From NCBI GenBank assembly GCA_947457885.1, contig CANGXU010000005.1, positions 1-54,932 of the forward strand: 54,932 nucleotides of DNA. The letters run 5' to 3'. Position 1 is the first letter of the stretch. The number at the start of each line of letters is the position of its first letter. Origin of the DNA: Betaproteobacteria bacterium. Lineage in GTDB: Bacteria; Pseudomonadota; Gammaproteobacteria; Burkholderiales; CAIKXV01. The notes under the pieces were generated by a model. The model had not been told where the DNA came from. It was given only the letters and a program-made list of their open reading frames with translations, and did not search any database. The translations under genes were made by a program, and so were the position numbers. Positions 48,373 to 54,932 of this stretch are shown piece by piece.

Positions 48373-50478
48373 ATGCCCACTCGCTCGCCCCGCGCCACCC
48401 TCACCGCGTCGCCGCCACTTGTCCGTCGTGTCCCTCTTTCACCCCTCGTCAAACTGTGGATCATCCGCACGCTGCGACTCGGCCTGTATCGCGAGTTCAT
48501 CCGTAAAGACAGCTTCCTCGACGACGAGACTGCGGCCGCGATCGGTCTCGCCCATTGGGTCGACCCTGCCGATTGCGACTTCGATGCAAAGGCCGTCCGC
48601 GCGGAGCTGAGAGTCTTGCACGCACGGGTCGAGGCCCGTAGCGCTGGCGCGCGGGCGCCGTCGCGCGTAAGCCGCAATATTGCCGCTCTAGGCAGCCTTG
48701 TCGGCCTGTCCCGGGTGGACCGCCAGATCCTCGAATTCACAGTGATGCTGCACACCGAGCGCCTGCTCGACGAGGTGACCGGACATCTGGGGCCGATGAC
48801 AGCAGAGCGCGTCCCGCGCATCGTGGCTGCACTGCTCGGCCTGCCTGAGCGCGAGGTTCAGGAGGCGCTTCACCCCAGTGCCGTACTCGCAAAGTCTGGC
48901 CTGGTCCTGCTTGAACGCGATGGCCCGAACGCGCTTCGTTACAAGCTCCTGCTCCTCAGCGACCATTTCGCCGAGCGCCTTCGCTCGACCATCGGCGATC
49001 CGGTCACGCTGCTGAGCGATGCCGTCGCGCCGAGCCCGGCCCCCGACCTTTCGCTTGAAGACTACCCGCACGTACAGCAGACCCTGTCCATTCTTCGCCC
49101 CTGGCTCGCGCGCGCGCTGGCCCACCGCAGTCGCGGCGTCAACGTCCTGATCTACGGCATCGCCGGCACCGGCAAGACCCAGCTCGCCCGCGTGCTTGCT
49201 CAGGATGCCGGCTGCGCGCTGTTCGAGGTGGCAAGCGCGAACAGCGACGACGACCCGGTCTCCGGTGGCCAGCGGCTGCGCGCCCTGCGCGCCGCCCAGT
49301 GCCTGCTCGCCCGCCGACGCGCACTGGTGCTGTTCGACGAAGTCGAGGACGTATTCGACGACCGCAGTGGCCCAGGCGCCCGCAGCACCGGCCAGTCGCA
49401 CAAGGCCTGGATGAACCGCACGCTCGAGGGCAACGCGGTGCCGACCGTCTGGCTGTGCAACGCAATCGGCGCCCTTGACCCAGCGTTCATCCGCCGCTTC
49501 GACCTCGTGTTCGAACTGCCGCTTCCACCGCAAGCCCAGCGCGTACGCATCGTGCAGGACGCCTGCGGCGACCTGCTGCCCCCCGCGCGGGTCACGCGCC
49601 TCGCGGACACCCCGAAGCTCGCGCCAGCGATCATGACCCGCGCCGCGGCCGTCGCCCAGGCGATCCGCGGCACCCTCGGTGATGCGGCCGCTGGGGAGGC
49701 CATCGAACACCTGATCGCCAACACGCTGCAGGCACAGGGCCGCCACACCCTCGCTCTGGACCGCAGCGCGCAACTCCCCGAGCTCTACGACCCGGCCTTC
49801 ACCAATATCGATGCCGACCTGCCGGCGCTCGCCGCTGGCCTGCGCGAGGCGAAGTCCGGACGCCTGTGCATGTACGGCCCGCCCGGCACCGGAAAGACCG
49901 CTGCCGCCCACTGGATCGCGCGCGAACTCGAGCGCCCGCTGCTCCTGCGCCGTGCCTCCGACCTGCTCAGCATGTACATCGGCCAGACCGAGCAGCGGAT
50001 CGCCGAAGCCTTTCGCGAGGCCGAGCGCGAGGGTGCAGTGCTGCTGATCGACGAGGTGGACAGCTTCCTGCAGGACCGCCGCCGCGCACAGCGCAGCTGG
50101 GAGGTGACCGAGGTGAACGAGATGCTCACCCGGATGGAGGCGTTCACCGGCATCTTCATCGCCTCCACCAACCTGGTCGACAACCTCGATCCGGCCGCCC
50201 TGCGCCGCTTCGACCTGAAGCTGCGCTTCGACTACCTTACCGCAGCGCAATCGGTGGAACTGCTCGCCCGTGCCACAGCCCAGTTGGGCCTCGCAACCGC
50301 GAGCGCCGACGACCAGGCGCAGATCGCCCGGCTGCGCACCCTCACCCCGGGCGACTTCGCCGCCTTGATACGGCAGGCCCGCTTCCACCCGCCCGCCTCC
50401 GCGAACGCGCTGGTGAACGCCCTCGCGGCCGAGTGCGCGCTGAAGGCCGGCACGTCGACGTCGATCGGGTTCCTTTGA
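48373..50478 (+). CDS. Tandem AAA+ ATPase (Cdc48-like double ring subunit), first gene of the island operon
   Basis: 701 residues. About 230 N-terminal residues form an unrecognised helical domain. The first AAA+ module has Walker A G262-IAGTGKT269, Walker B 'RALVLFDEVEDVF' and 'NAIGALDPAFIRRFDLVFELP' (sensor plus arginine finger). The second has Walker A G502-PPGTGKT509, Walker B 'AVLLIDEVDSFL' and 'ASTNLVDNLDPAALRRFDLKLRF'. Both appear catalytically complete. AAGGAG precedes the ATG. It lies 62 bases before a Cas4/exonuclease fusion gene. The likely role is remodelling or loading of a protein or nucleic-acid complex for that nuclease. No close characterised homologue is recognised. Confidence 0.85.
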   Translation: MPTRSPRATLTASPPLVRRVPLSPLVKLWIIRTLRLGLYREFIRKDSFLDDETAAAIGLAHWVDPADCDFDAKAVRAELRVLHARVEARSAGARAPSRVSRNIAALGSLVGLSRVDRQILEFTVMLHTERLLDEVTGHLGPMTAERVPRIVAALLGLPEREVQEALHPSAVLAKSGLVLLERDGPNALRYKLLLLSDHFAERLRSTIGDPVTLLSDAVAPSPAPDLSLEDYPHVQQTLSILRPWLARALAHRSRGVNVLIYGIAGTGKTQLARVLAQDAGCALFEVASANSDDDPVSGGQRLRALRAAQCLLARRRALVLFDEVEDVFDDRSGPGARSTGQSHKAWMNRTLEGNAVPTVWLCNAIGALDPAFIRRFDLVFELPLPPQAQRVRIVQDACGDLLPPARVTRLADTPKLAPAIMTRAAAVAQAIRGTLGDAAAGEAIEHLIANTLQAQGRHTLALDRSAQLPELYDPAFTNIDADLPALAAGLREAKSGRLCMYGPPGTGKTAAAHWIARELERPLLLRRASDLLSMYIGQTEQRIAEAFREAEREGAVLLIDEVDSFLQDRRRAQRSWEVTEVNEMLTRMEAFTGIFIASTNLVDNLDPAALRRFDLKLRFDYLTAAQSVELLARATAQLGLATASADDQAQIARLRTLTPGDFAALIRQARFHPPASANALVNALAAECALKAGTSTSIGFL

Positions 50479-50540
50479 CCGCAGCGGCGAGCGCGTGACG
50501 CGCGCCGTCCCATCCCGTAGCATTTGCCGGAGGTAGCCTT

Positions 50541-52115
50541 ATGCCCGCCCAACGCACGACGACACCCAGTCCGATGTCCATGCCAATTACGCCCGCGCCG
50601 CTGCGCGCTCCGCCGAAGCTGTTGTCCAAGTCCCGCCTGATTTCTTGGCGACAGTGCGAAAAGCGGCTCTGGTTGGAGGCTCGCCAGCCCGAGCTGCAGG
50701 ACCTGTCCGCATCGACCGAGGCCGCCTTCGCAATCGGCAACGAAGTAGGCGGAATCGCCCGCACGCTCTACGACCCTGCGGGCAAGGGATGGCTGGTCGA
50801 GATCGAGTCCGGGAACGTCTCCGGCGCCATTGCCCGCACCACTGAACTGCTCCGCGACCGCAAGCCGATCTTCGAGGCAGGCTTCGCCACCGACCGCGCA
50901 CGCGCGTTCGCCGACATCCTGCTGCCGGTGACTCGCGGCGGCAAGCCCGCCTGGCGCATGGTCGAGGTGAAGTCGAGCAGCAGCGTCAAGGAGTACTACC
51001 TCGACGACGTCGCCATCCAGGCGCGCATCGCGCGCGCCGCCGGGGTGCCGCTCGCGCAGATCAGCCTCGCCCACGTGGACACGACCTGGACCTATCCCGG
51101 CAACGACGACTACCAGGGGCTGCTGGTCGAACACGATCTGACCCAGAAAGCCTTCGCACGCGGCGACGAAGTCGATGGCTGGGTCGAGGCCGCCCACCGC
51201 ATCGTGCGCCAGCGCACGCCGCCGAAGATCACGACCGGGGCGCACTGCAATGCCCCCTATCCCTGTGGGTTCATCGAACACTGCACTGCGCAGGAACCGC
51301 AGGCCGAGTATCCGGTCGCCTGGCTTCCGCGGGTGCAGACCAAGGCACTGAAGGCGCACATCGAGGACGGCGGTATCACCGACCTGCGCCAGGTCGACGA
51401 CGCGCTGCTCAACGAGCGGCAATTGCGCGTCAAGCGGCACACCCTGTCTGGCGAGGCGTACTTCGACAAAGCCGGCGCCGCCGCAGCGCTCGCCGAGCAC
51501 CGTTTGCCGGCGTGGTTCCTCGATTTCGAGACGATCCAGTTCCCGGTCCCGATCTGGAAGGGCACCCGGCCGTACCAGAACATCCCGTTCCAGTTCAGCG
51601 TGCACCGCCTCGGACGCAATGGGCGCCTTGCCCACGTACCCTTCCTTGACCTGAGCTGCGGCGACCCGTCACGTCCACTCGCCGAGGCCCTGATTGCCGC
51701 ATGCGGTGAGCGCGGACCCGTGTTCGTCTACAACGCCGTGTTCGAGAAGTCCCGCATCCGGGAACTCGCAGCGCGTTTTCCTGCGCTGCGACGCGGGCTC
51801 CTCGCGATCGAAGCCCGCATCGTTGACCTGCAACCGATCGCCGAAGCGCACTACTACCATCCGTCCCAGCAGGGGAGCTGGAGCCTCAAGGCGGTACTGC
51901 CCGCGATAGCATCCGACGTCAGCTACGACACGCTGGACGGCGTGCAGGACGGCGGCGCGGCCATGGAGGCGTACCGCGAGGCCATCGCGCCCGAGACTTC
52001 CCGTGCCCGCAAGGCCGAGATCGAGCGCCAGCTGCTCGCTTACTGCGAGCGCGACACCATCGCCCTCGTACACCTGTGGCAGCGGTTCACAGGCCGGCAG
52101 CCCGCATCCCGATGA
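50541..52115 (+). CDS. DUF2779-type nuclease: Cas4-like RecB fold fused to a DEDD exonuclease domain
   Basis: 524 residues. N-terminal Cas4/RecB-like part: C39 ('WRQCEKRLWLEA'), D125 ('ADILLPV'), E142-V-K144 ('RMVEVKSSSSVKEYYLDDVAIQ') and three cysteines C236, C242 and C248 that with C39 could hold an iron-sulfur cluster. C-terminal RNase H-like part: D328/E330 ('WFLDFETI'), 'FVYNAVFEKSRI' (N398, E402), 'ARIVDLQPIAEAHYYHP' and Y501-x3-D505 ('YCERDTIALVHLW'), the DEDDy exonuclease layout. GGAGG precedes the ATG. Its stop overlaps the WYL gene start (ATGA). Predicted to cut and resect DNA or RNA; the target is unknown. Confidence 0.87.
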   Translation: MPAQRTTTPSPMSMPITPAPLRAPPKLLSKSRLISWRQCEKRLWLEARQPELQDLSASTEAAFAIGNEVGGIARTLYDPAGKGWLVEIESGNVSGAIARTTELLRDRKPIFEAGFATDRARAFADILLPVTRGGKPAWRMVEVKSSSSVKEYYLDDVAIQARIARAAGVPLAQISLAHVDTTWTYPGNDDYQGLLVEHDLTQKAFARGDEVDGWVEAAHRIVRQRTPPKITTGAHCNAPYPCGFIEHCTAQEPQAEYPVAWLPRVQTKALKAHIEDGGITDLRQVDDALLNERQLRVKRHTLSGEAYFDKAGAAAALAEHRLPAWFLDFETIQFPVPIWKGTRPYQNIPFQFSVHRLGRNGRLAHVPFLDLSCGDPSRPLAEALIAACGERGPVFVYNAVFEKSRIRELAARFPALRRGLLAIEARIVDLQPIAEAHYYHPSQQGSWSLKAVLPAIASDVSYDTLDGVQDGGAAMEAYREAIAPETSRARKAEIERQLLAYCERDTIALVHLWQRFTGRQPASR

Positions 52116-53095
52116 GCATGGCCAAGCGCCCGAAGACGCTCGAGTCGGTCCGGATCGCGGTCGAGATCCTGCGCAGGATCCCCCGCAGCGGGAAGATCGA
52201 CGCGCCGACCCTGCACCATCAGCTCGCCGAGATGGGCATCGATCGCAATATCAAGTCGATCCAGGTGCTCATGAAGCAACTGAGCGAGGCGTTCCCCGAC
52301 ATTGAATGCGACACCACCAGCAAGCCCTACGGGTACTGCTGGAAGCGCTCCTCGACCGGCCTCAACCTGCCGACGCTCAGTGCACAGCAGGCGCTGCTCC
52401 TTCGCCTCGCCCAGCAGCAACTGGCCGACCTGCTGCCCGCAGGCCTGCTGCAATCGATGAACGAATTCTTCCATCAAGCCCGTGCCGTCCTCGGCCCCGG
52501 CGGAGATGCGATCCTGGAACGCGAATGGCTGAATAAGGTCCGGGTCGTCAGCACTACCCAGCCGCTGATTCCGCCCAAAATAGACCCGGCTGTCTTCAAA
52601 GAAACGACGCGCGCGCTGTTCGGCAACTTCCTGCTCGATGTCGCCTACCGGAACTCCGAAGGAAAGAACCTCGAGACGCAGGTGATGCCCCTGGGGCTCG
52701 CCCAGATGGGGCCGCGCCTCTACCTTGTGTGCCGGTTCGTGAAGTACAAGTACAGTGACAATCGGATCCTCGCGCTGCACCGAATCCAGTCAGCGAGTGC
52801 CACCATCTTCACCTTTGATCGTCCGGCCGATTTCGACCTCGCTCGATACGATGCGGAAGGCCACTTCGGGTTCGGGGAGGGGGAGAAGATCAGGCTGAGC
52901 TTCACGATCACGAAGGAGGCGGGGCAACACTTACTGGAGACGCCGTTGTCCGAGGATCAAGAGGTCAGGGACCTCGGAAACGCCTTGCGCTTTCGTTCGA
53001 CCGTTTACAAGACGATGCAGCTGGAGTGGTGGTTGCGCGGATTCGGCCGGCAGATCAGCAAGGTCCGCCGTATTGCAATAAAGGCCAGCGGTTAA
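52112..53095 (+). CDS. HTH-WYL-domain transcriptional regulator
   Basis: 327 residues. An N-terminal winged-helix HTH covers about residues 1-75 ('ESVRIAVEILRRIPRSGKIDAPTLHHQLAEMGIDRNIKSIQVLMKQLSEAFP'). A WYL domain spans about 160-245 ('NLETQVMPLGLAQMGPRLYLVCRFVKYKYSDNRILALHRIQSA'), followed by a WCX-like C-terminal region ('LSEDQEVRDLGNALRFRSTVYKTMQLEWWLRGFGRQISKVRRI'). WYL domains bind nucleotides or nucleic acid and commonly control bacterial defence operons (BrxR/CapW type). It is coupled to the nuclease gene by a four-base overlap and is the last gene of the operon. Confidence 0.88.
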   Translation: MSMAKRPKTLESVRIAVEILRRIPRSGKIDAPTLHHQLAEMGIDRNIKSIQVLMKQLSEAFPDIECDTTSKPYGYCWKRSSTGLNLPTLSAQQALLLRLAQQQLADLLPAGLLQSMNEFFHQARAVLGPGGDAILEREWLNKVRVVSTTQPLIPPKIDPAVFKETTRALFGNFLLDVAYRNSEGKNLETQVMPLGLAQMGPRLYLVCRFVKYKYSDNRILALHRIQSASATIFTFDRPADFDLARYDAEGHFGFGEGEKIRLSFTITKEAGQHLLETPLSEDQEVRDLGNALRFRSTVYKTMQLEWWLRGFGRQISKVRRIAIKASG

Positions 53096-53150
53096 AGAGA
53101 GCTACTCAAGAGGCTTCCCCGCGCGCTACGACAGCTCGCCAAGGGAGACT

Positions 53151-53197
53151 GCGCCGATGTTATGTAGCAGTTCCTGTGTCCCTAAAACACGTTAGGC
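53151..53197 (+). other. attI-like integron recombination site
   Basis: CGATGTTATGTAGCAG (53155-53170) is followed by CCTAAAACAC (53181-53190) and a perfect GTTRRRY core GTTAGGC (53191-53197). From memory, the class 1 attI site contains near-identical blocks (CGATGTTACGCAGCAG, then CCTAAAACA and GTTAGGC) at the same 27-base distance. The site faces right, so cassettes would enter at 53191. No intI gene lies next to it: the WYL stop is at 53095. Confidence 0.65.
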
Positions 53198-53236
53198 ATT
53201 AGAATTTAACCTTCTCACATCTACGCGGCCTCAATC

Positions 53237-54028
53237 ATGCTCATCGCTCTCAAGAACGTTCAACTAAAGCGTGCCACCGACCACGAGCGTGGCAACGTGC
53301 AGCATTTCCTCGACCGATTGCTCGTTGAGGTGGTGAGCGAGAACTATCGCTATTTTTTGGCCGAGCATCGCCTGCAAGGGCTTCCACCTGAAGACTTTCC
53401 AGAAGCCTCTTGCTGGCCACCACTTCTAAGCAATGAGCGCCAAGTCTCCGGCCTCTTTGCAATAGGACTTTCGCGAGTGTGTCCAATTTCCATGCCAGAG
53501 CACTCCATTGCACGCTCTGGAAAGAACTTGAGCGACAATGATACCGATAAGTCGAAACGAAATGGCCGAATTGACTTTCTTTCCTATTTTGGGAATCGGA
53601 ATATCGCAATCGAACTGAAGCGATGCCCTATTTCAACACTTGGAGACGCGCGGGAGAAAGCGGGCCTCACAAATCTCTGGAATACCGTGGAAAGTCAGTC
53701 GAAGGAAGCCTTGGTCCACATGCGCAGTTTGCGCGACGGCTACGACTCACCAGTGTCGATTGGGCTCCTGGTGGTTCGCGTCAGCCGAAAGGTGACAGCC
53801 CAACGCACCCTGGACCAAGAGCGCGTCAACGCTGCAAAGGCACTTCCGGAAGTCGCTGAGTCCGTAAAGAAGCTGACCCGAGCAGACTACATCTCGTACT
53901 ATAAGGCGCCATCTGAGATGCAAGCCTCCTACGGCTGGGGAAGGTCTGAAGACGAGTACCGTGTCTTTCCGGGGGTCGTGTTCGCTGCAGTGGTTCATGA
54001 GAGCACAAAGCGAGCGGCGCCGCGCTGA
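53237..54028 (+). CDS. Uncharacterised protein with a possible PD-(D/E)XK nuclease core, cassette-borne
   Basis: 263 residues with no family I can name. The segment D113-F-L-S-Y-F-G-N-R-N-I-A-I-E126-L-K128 ('GRIDFLSYFGNRNIAIELKR') has the D...ExK spacing of PD-(D/E)XK nucleases, and a helix with 'AREKAGLTNLWNTVESQSKEALVHMRSL' follows. The DNA is visibly lower in G+C than the operon to its left. The ATG lies 40 bases behind the GTTAGGC core of the attI-like site, as expected for a first cassette. No ribosome binding site is seen. Its stop shares bases with the start of a small downstream frame (TGATG). Confidence 0.7.
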   Translation: MLIALKNVQLKRATDHERGNVQHFLDRLLVEVVSENYRYFLAEHRLQGLPPEDFPEASCWPPLLSNERQVSGLFAIGLSRVCPISMPEHSIARSGKNLSDNDTDKSKRNGRIDFLSYFGNRNIAIELKRCPISTLGDAREKAGLTNLWNTVESQSKEALVHMRSLRDGYDSPVSIGLLVVRVSRKVTAQRTLDQERVNAAKALPEVAESVKKLTRADYISYYKAPSEMQASYGWGRSEDEYRVFPGVVFAAVVHESTKRAAPR

Positions 54029-54195
54029 TGCCTAGGCTTGAGCAGACGCTCGACCGTCTGGTGTCCAGGGTTCCACGCGACGACCTTCATGGATGTCATC
54101 TGTGCAACCTAAAGTTTAAGCTGCGCGGCGCGCGCCAGCGAGACGCGCTTACCGCGCAGCGGCTGATGAACCACGCCGCTGCGCGGCAAGCATAG
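54028..54195 (+). CDS. Small coupled reading frame that runs into the attC-like repeat
   Basis: A possible 55-residue protein begins MPRLEQTLDRLVSRVPRDDLHG and shares the A of its ATG with the stop of the preceding gene, a common sign of translational coupling. From about residue 26 (base 54102) its codons lie inside the attC-like repeat. The original gene may therefore have been cut there and its end replaced. It could also be a chance frame; there is no recognisable domain. Confidence 0.3.
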   Translation: MPRLEQTLDRLVSRVPRDDLHGCHLCNLKFKLRGARQRDALTAQRLMNHAAARQA

Positions 54196-54232
54196 CTTGC
54201 CGGTGGGCGTCCGCTCGAGCGACGGGTCAGGC
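54102..54232 (-). repeat. attC-like (59-base-element) site, 131 bp
   Basis: Read on the minus strand it starts GCCTGACCCGTCGCTCGAGC, a pattern typical of attC R''/L'' ends. It ends GCTTAAACTTTAGGTTGCAC, like the L'/R' end, with an intact GTT triplet. Inside are perfect 12-bp arms CCGCGCAGCGGC/GCCGCTGCGCGG (54152-54163 and 54175-54186) and a second stem GGCAAGC/GCTTGCC (54185-54191 and 54195-54201). The core boxes each have one mismatch to RYYYAAC and GTTRRRY. The near-symmetry means plus orientation cannot be fully excluded. Confidence 0.6.
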
Positions 54233-54763
54233 AGCGCTCTCCACCGGGTAGAAAACCCACGTTTCGACGAGTGCGGGGTACGCGTGACTGGGGCTGGTTG
54301 GAGGGGGTTCTTTCTCTTCAATCTGGTACACCCATCGGGAGACGAGATCGTCGCCAGGTACGAGCCTCCGTAATTGATGGCGTAGGCGCTCAAGGTGGGA
54401 CTGAACCGCTGCGGGGCGTGTGCCGTGGACGTATCCAAATGCCGCTCCTTCATGCGCGATGAAATTCCTTGCGCTCTTCGCTTCATCGAGGATTCTAGTG
54501 ACGTCAGAGTCAAGGCCTGCAACCGCGGATAAACGAGCGATGATCGGACCGAGGAGCTTTTGGCCTGATGCGGCGGCAAGCGCTTCTGCGAAGGAGGCGT
54601 TCGGTACGCGCTCAACGTAAGCATCAAGCTCAGCGATCTGAAGGACGAAGCGGCACTTCGATTCGTAGGCATTCGCAAGATAGAGCGCCCGCCCTGCGAC
54701 CGAAAGCGCCTGCTCGACGTATGCTGGAGTACCGGGGAATACGGGGCTGAGGGACCATGCCAT
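54227..54763 (-). CDS. HEPN-like protein in an inverted gene cassette
   Basis: 178 residues, largely helical. R99-N100-F-I-A-H104 ('KSARNFIAHEG') matches the HEPN RNase motif (R-N/D/H, then H at R+5), preceded by a helix of the expected kind. HEPN proteins are often toxins or abortive-infection RNases, or non-catalytic partners. The gene has typical cassette architecture. The ATG lies five bases after a perfect core site GTTAGGT (54775 to 54769 on the minus strand), and the TGA stop falls inside the GCCTGAC box of the attC-like repeat. It is inverted relative to the attI-like site. Confidence 0.65.
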   Translation of the reverse strand: MAWSLSPVFPGTPAYVEQALSVAGRALYLANAYESKCRFVLQIAELDAYVERVPNASFAEALAAASGQKLLGPIIARLSAVAGLDSDVTRILDEAKSARNFIAHEGAAFGYVHGTRPAAVQSHLERLRHQLRRLVPGDDLVSRWVYQIEEKEPPPTSPSHAYPALVETWVFYPVESAA

Positions 54764-54768
54764 AGGCT

Positions 54769-54775
54769 ACCTAAC
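54769..54775 (-). other. Cassette boundary core site GTTAGGT
   Basis: On the minus strand the sequence TAACTCTGAGTTAGGT (54784 to 54769) looks like the 3' end of an attC site: a TTAACTC-like box, a short spacer and a perfect GTTRRRY core. It is followed after five bases by the HEPN-like start codon. The rest of this attC is missing because the IS3 element begins right next to it at 54785. Confidence 0.55.
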
Positions 54776-54784
54776 TCAGAGTTA

Positions 54785-54932
54785 TGACCTGCCGGGTTTT
54801 TTCGGACCACTGATTAGTTGAGAATGGCGTGATCCGTTTTGGGTGGGGTGAACTGCTGTAACTGCTGCTTGAACTCGAAGGGCGTACGATAACCAAGGCT
54901 CGAGTGTGGCCGATCGCTGTTGTAATGCTGCC
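54785..54932 (-). mobile_element. IS3-family insertion sequence, right end only
   Basis: The element end reads TGACCTGCCGGGTTTTTT from 54785, matching IS3-family terminal repeats as remembered, and lies 29 bases outside the transposase stop codon. The other end is beyond the window. The insertion point falls inside an attC-like sequence. Confidence 0.75.
54814..54932 (-). CDS. IS3-family transposase, C-terminal end (partial)
   Basis: The 39 visible residues read 'QHYNSDRPHSSLGYRTPFEF' and then a Gln-rich tail ending DHAILN at the TAA (54814-54816). This is the typical extreme C-terminus of the orfB DDE transposase of IS3 elements. The start and the DDE residues are outside the window. Confidence 0.9.
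   Translation of the reverse strand, partial: QHYNSDRPHSSLGYRTPFEFKQQLQQFTPPKTDHAILN

Noticed and set aside
53096..53150. Remnant of an integron integrase next to the attI-like site
   Set aside because: The 55 bases between the WYL stop and the site are too short, and no tyrosine-recombinase motif is readable on either strand.
54109..54810. 233-codon minus-strand frame across the HEPN-like gene and the attC-like repeat
   Set aside because: It is in a different frame from the better-supported HEPN gene. Its C-terminal SLERTPTGK-type stretch is a translation of the attC-like repeat itself.
1..54932. CRISPR array accompanying the Cas4-like domain
   Set aside because: No regularly spaced direct repeats were seen anywhere in the window and no other cas gene was recognised.

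Overview
The window comes from a G+C-rich (about two thirds by eye) proteobacterium, most likely a betaproteobacterium of the Burkholderiales type. Evidence: seven separate TctC/Bug-type periplasmic receptor genes of tripartite tricarboxylate transporter (TTT) systems spread among catabolic genes, a Burkholderiales-like sulfoacetaldehyde gene set, MlaA, and a PrkA/YeaH/SpoVR stress operon. Identifications rest on reading the protein sequences and on family motifs; no database search was possible.

Region 1 (1-25,000) is a patchwork of small catabolic operons, each with its own TTT receptor. 1-2,954: a carboxymuconolactone-decarboxylase-like protein, a YCII protein, a D-2-hydroxyacid dehydrogenase and a receptor. 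4,175-12,828: a sulfonate locus with sulfoacetaldehyde acetyltransferase (xsc), an acylating aldehyde dehydrogenase resembling SauS and a class-V aminotransferase on the minus strand. A divergent IclR regulator, a receptor and an AMP-forming acyl-CoA ligase lie on the plus strand. Together these could take up sulfoacetate, activate it to the CoA thioester, reduce it to sulfoacetaldehyde and release sulfite plus acetyl phosphate. 12,855-24,954: receptors with an enolase-superfamily enzyme, an S15-type hydrolase, two SDRs, an FKBP isomerase, a variant zinc-type alcohol dehydrogenase, a bicupin and a GabD-like dehydrogenase.

Region 2 (25,100-46,700) is housekeeping and envelope: mlaA, htpX, an SPFH/NfeD pair, SirB1-like protein, the prkA-yeaH-spoVR stress operon, a TolC/MFP/RND efflux operon, two tandem HDOD proteins, a ChaN-PDZ protein and an M1-like peptidase. 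An orphan TTT receptor follows at 46,840.

Region 3 (47,939-54,932) is an accessory island starting at tRNA-Arg(CCT). First comes a compact operon: a double-AAA+ ATPase, a Cas4-like nuclease fused to a DEDD exonuclease (DUF2779-like), and an HTH-WYL regulator. It looks like an uncharacterised defence or nucleic-acid-processing module. Directly behind it is an attI-like integron site with no integrase gene beside it. Then come a lower-G+C gene with a possible PD-(D/E)XK core, an attC-like structured repeat, an inverted gene cassette encoding a HEPN-like protein, and an IS3-family element apparently inserted into another attC. This last region is the most likely place for an undescribed system.
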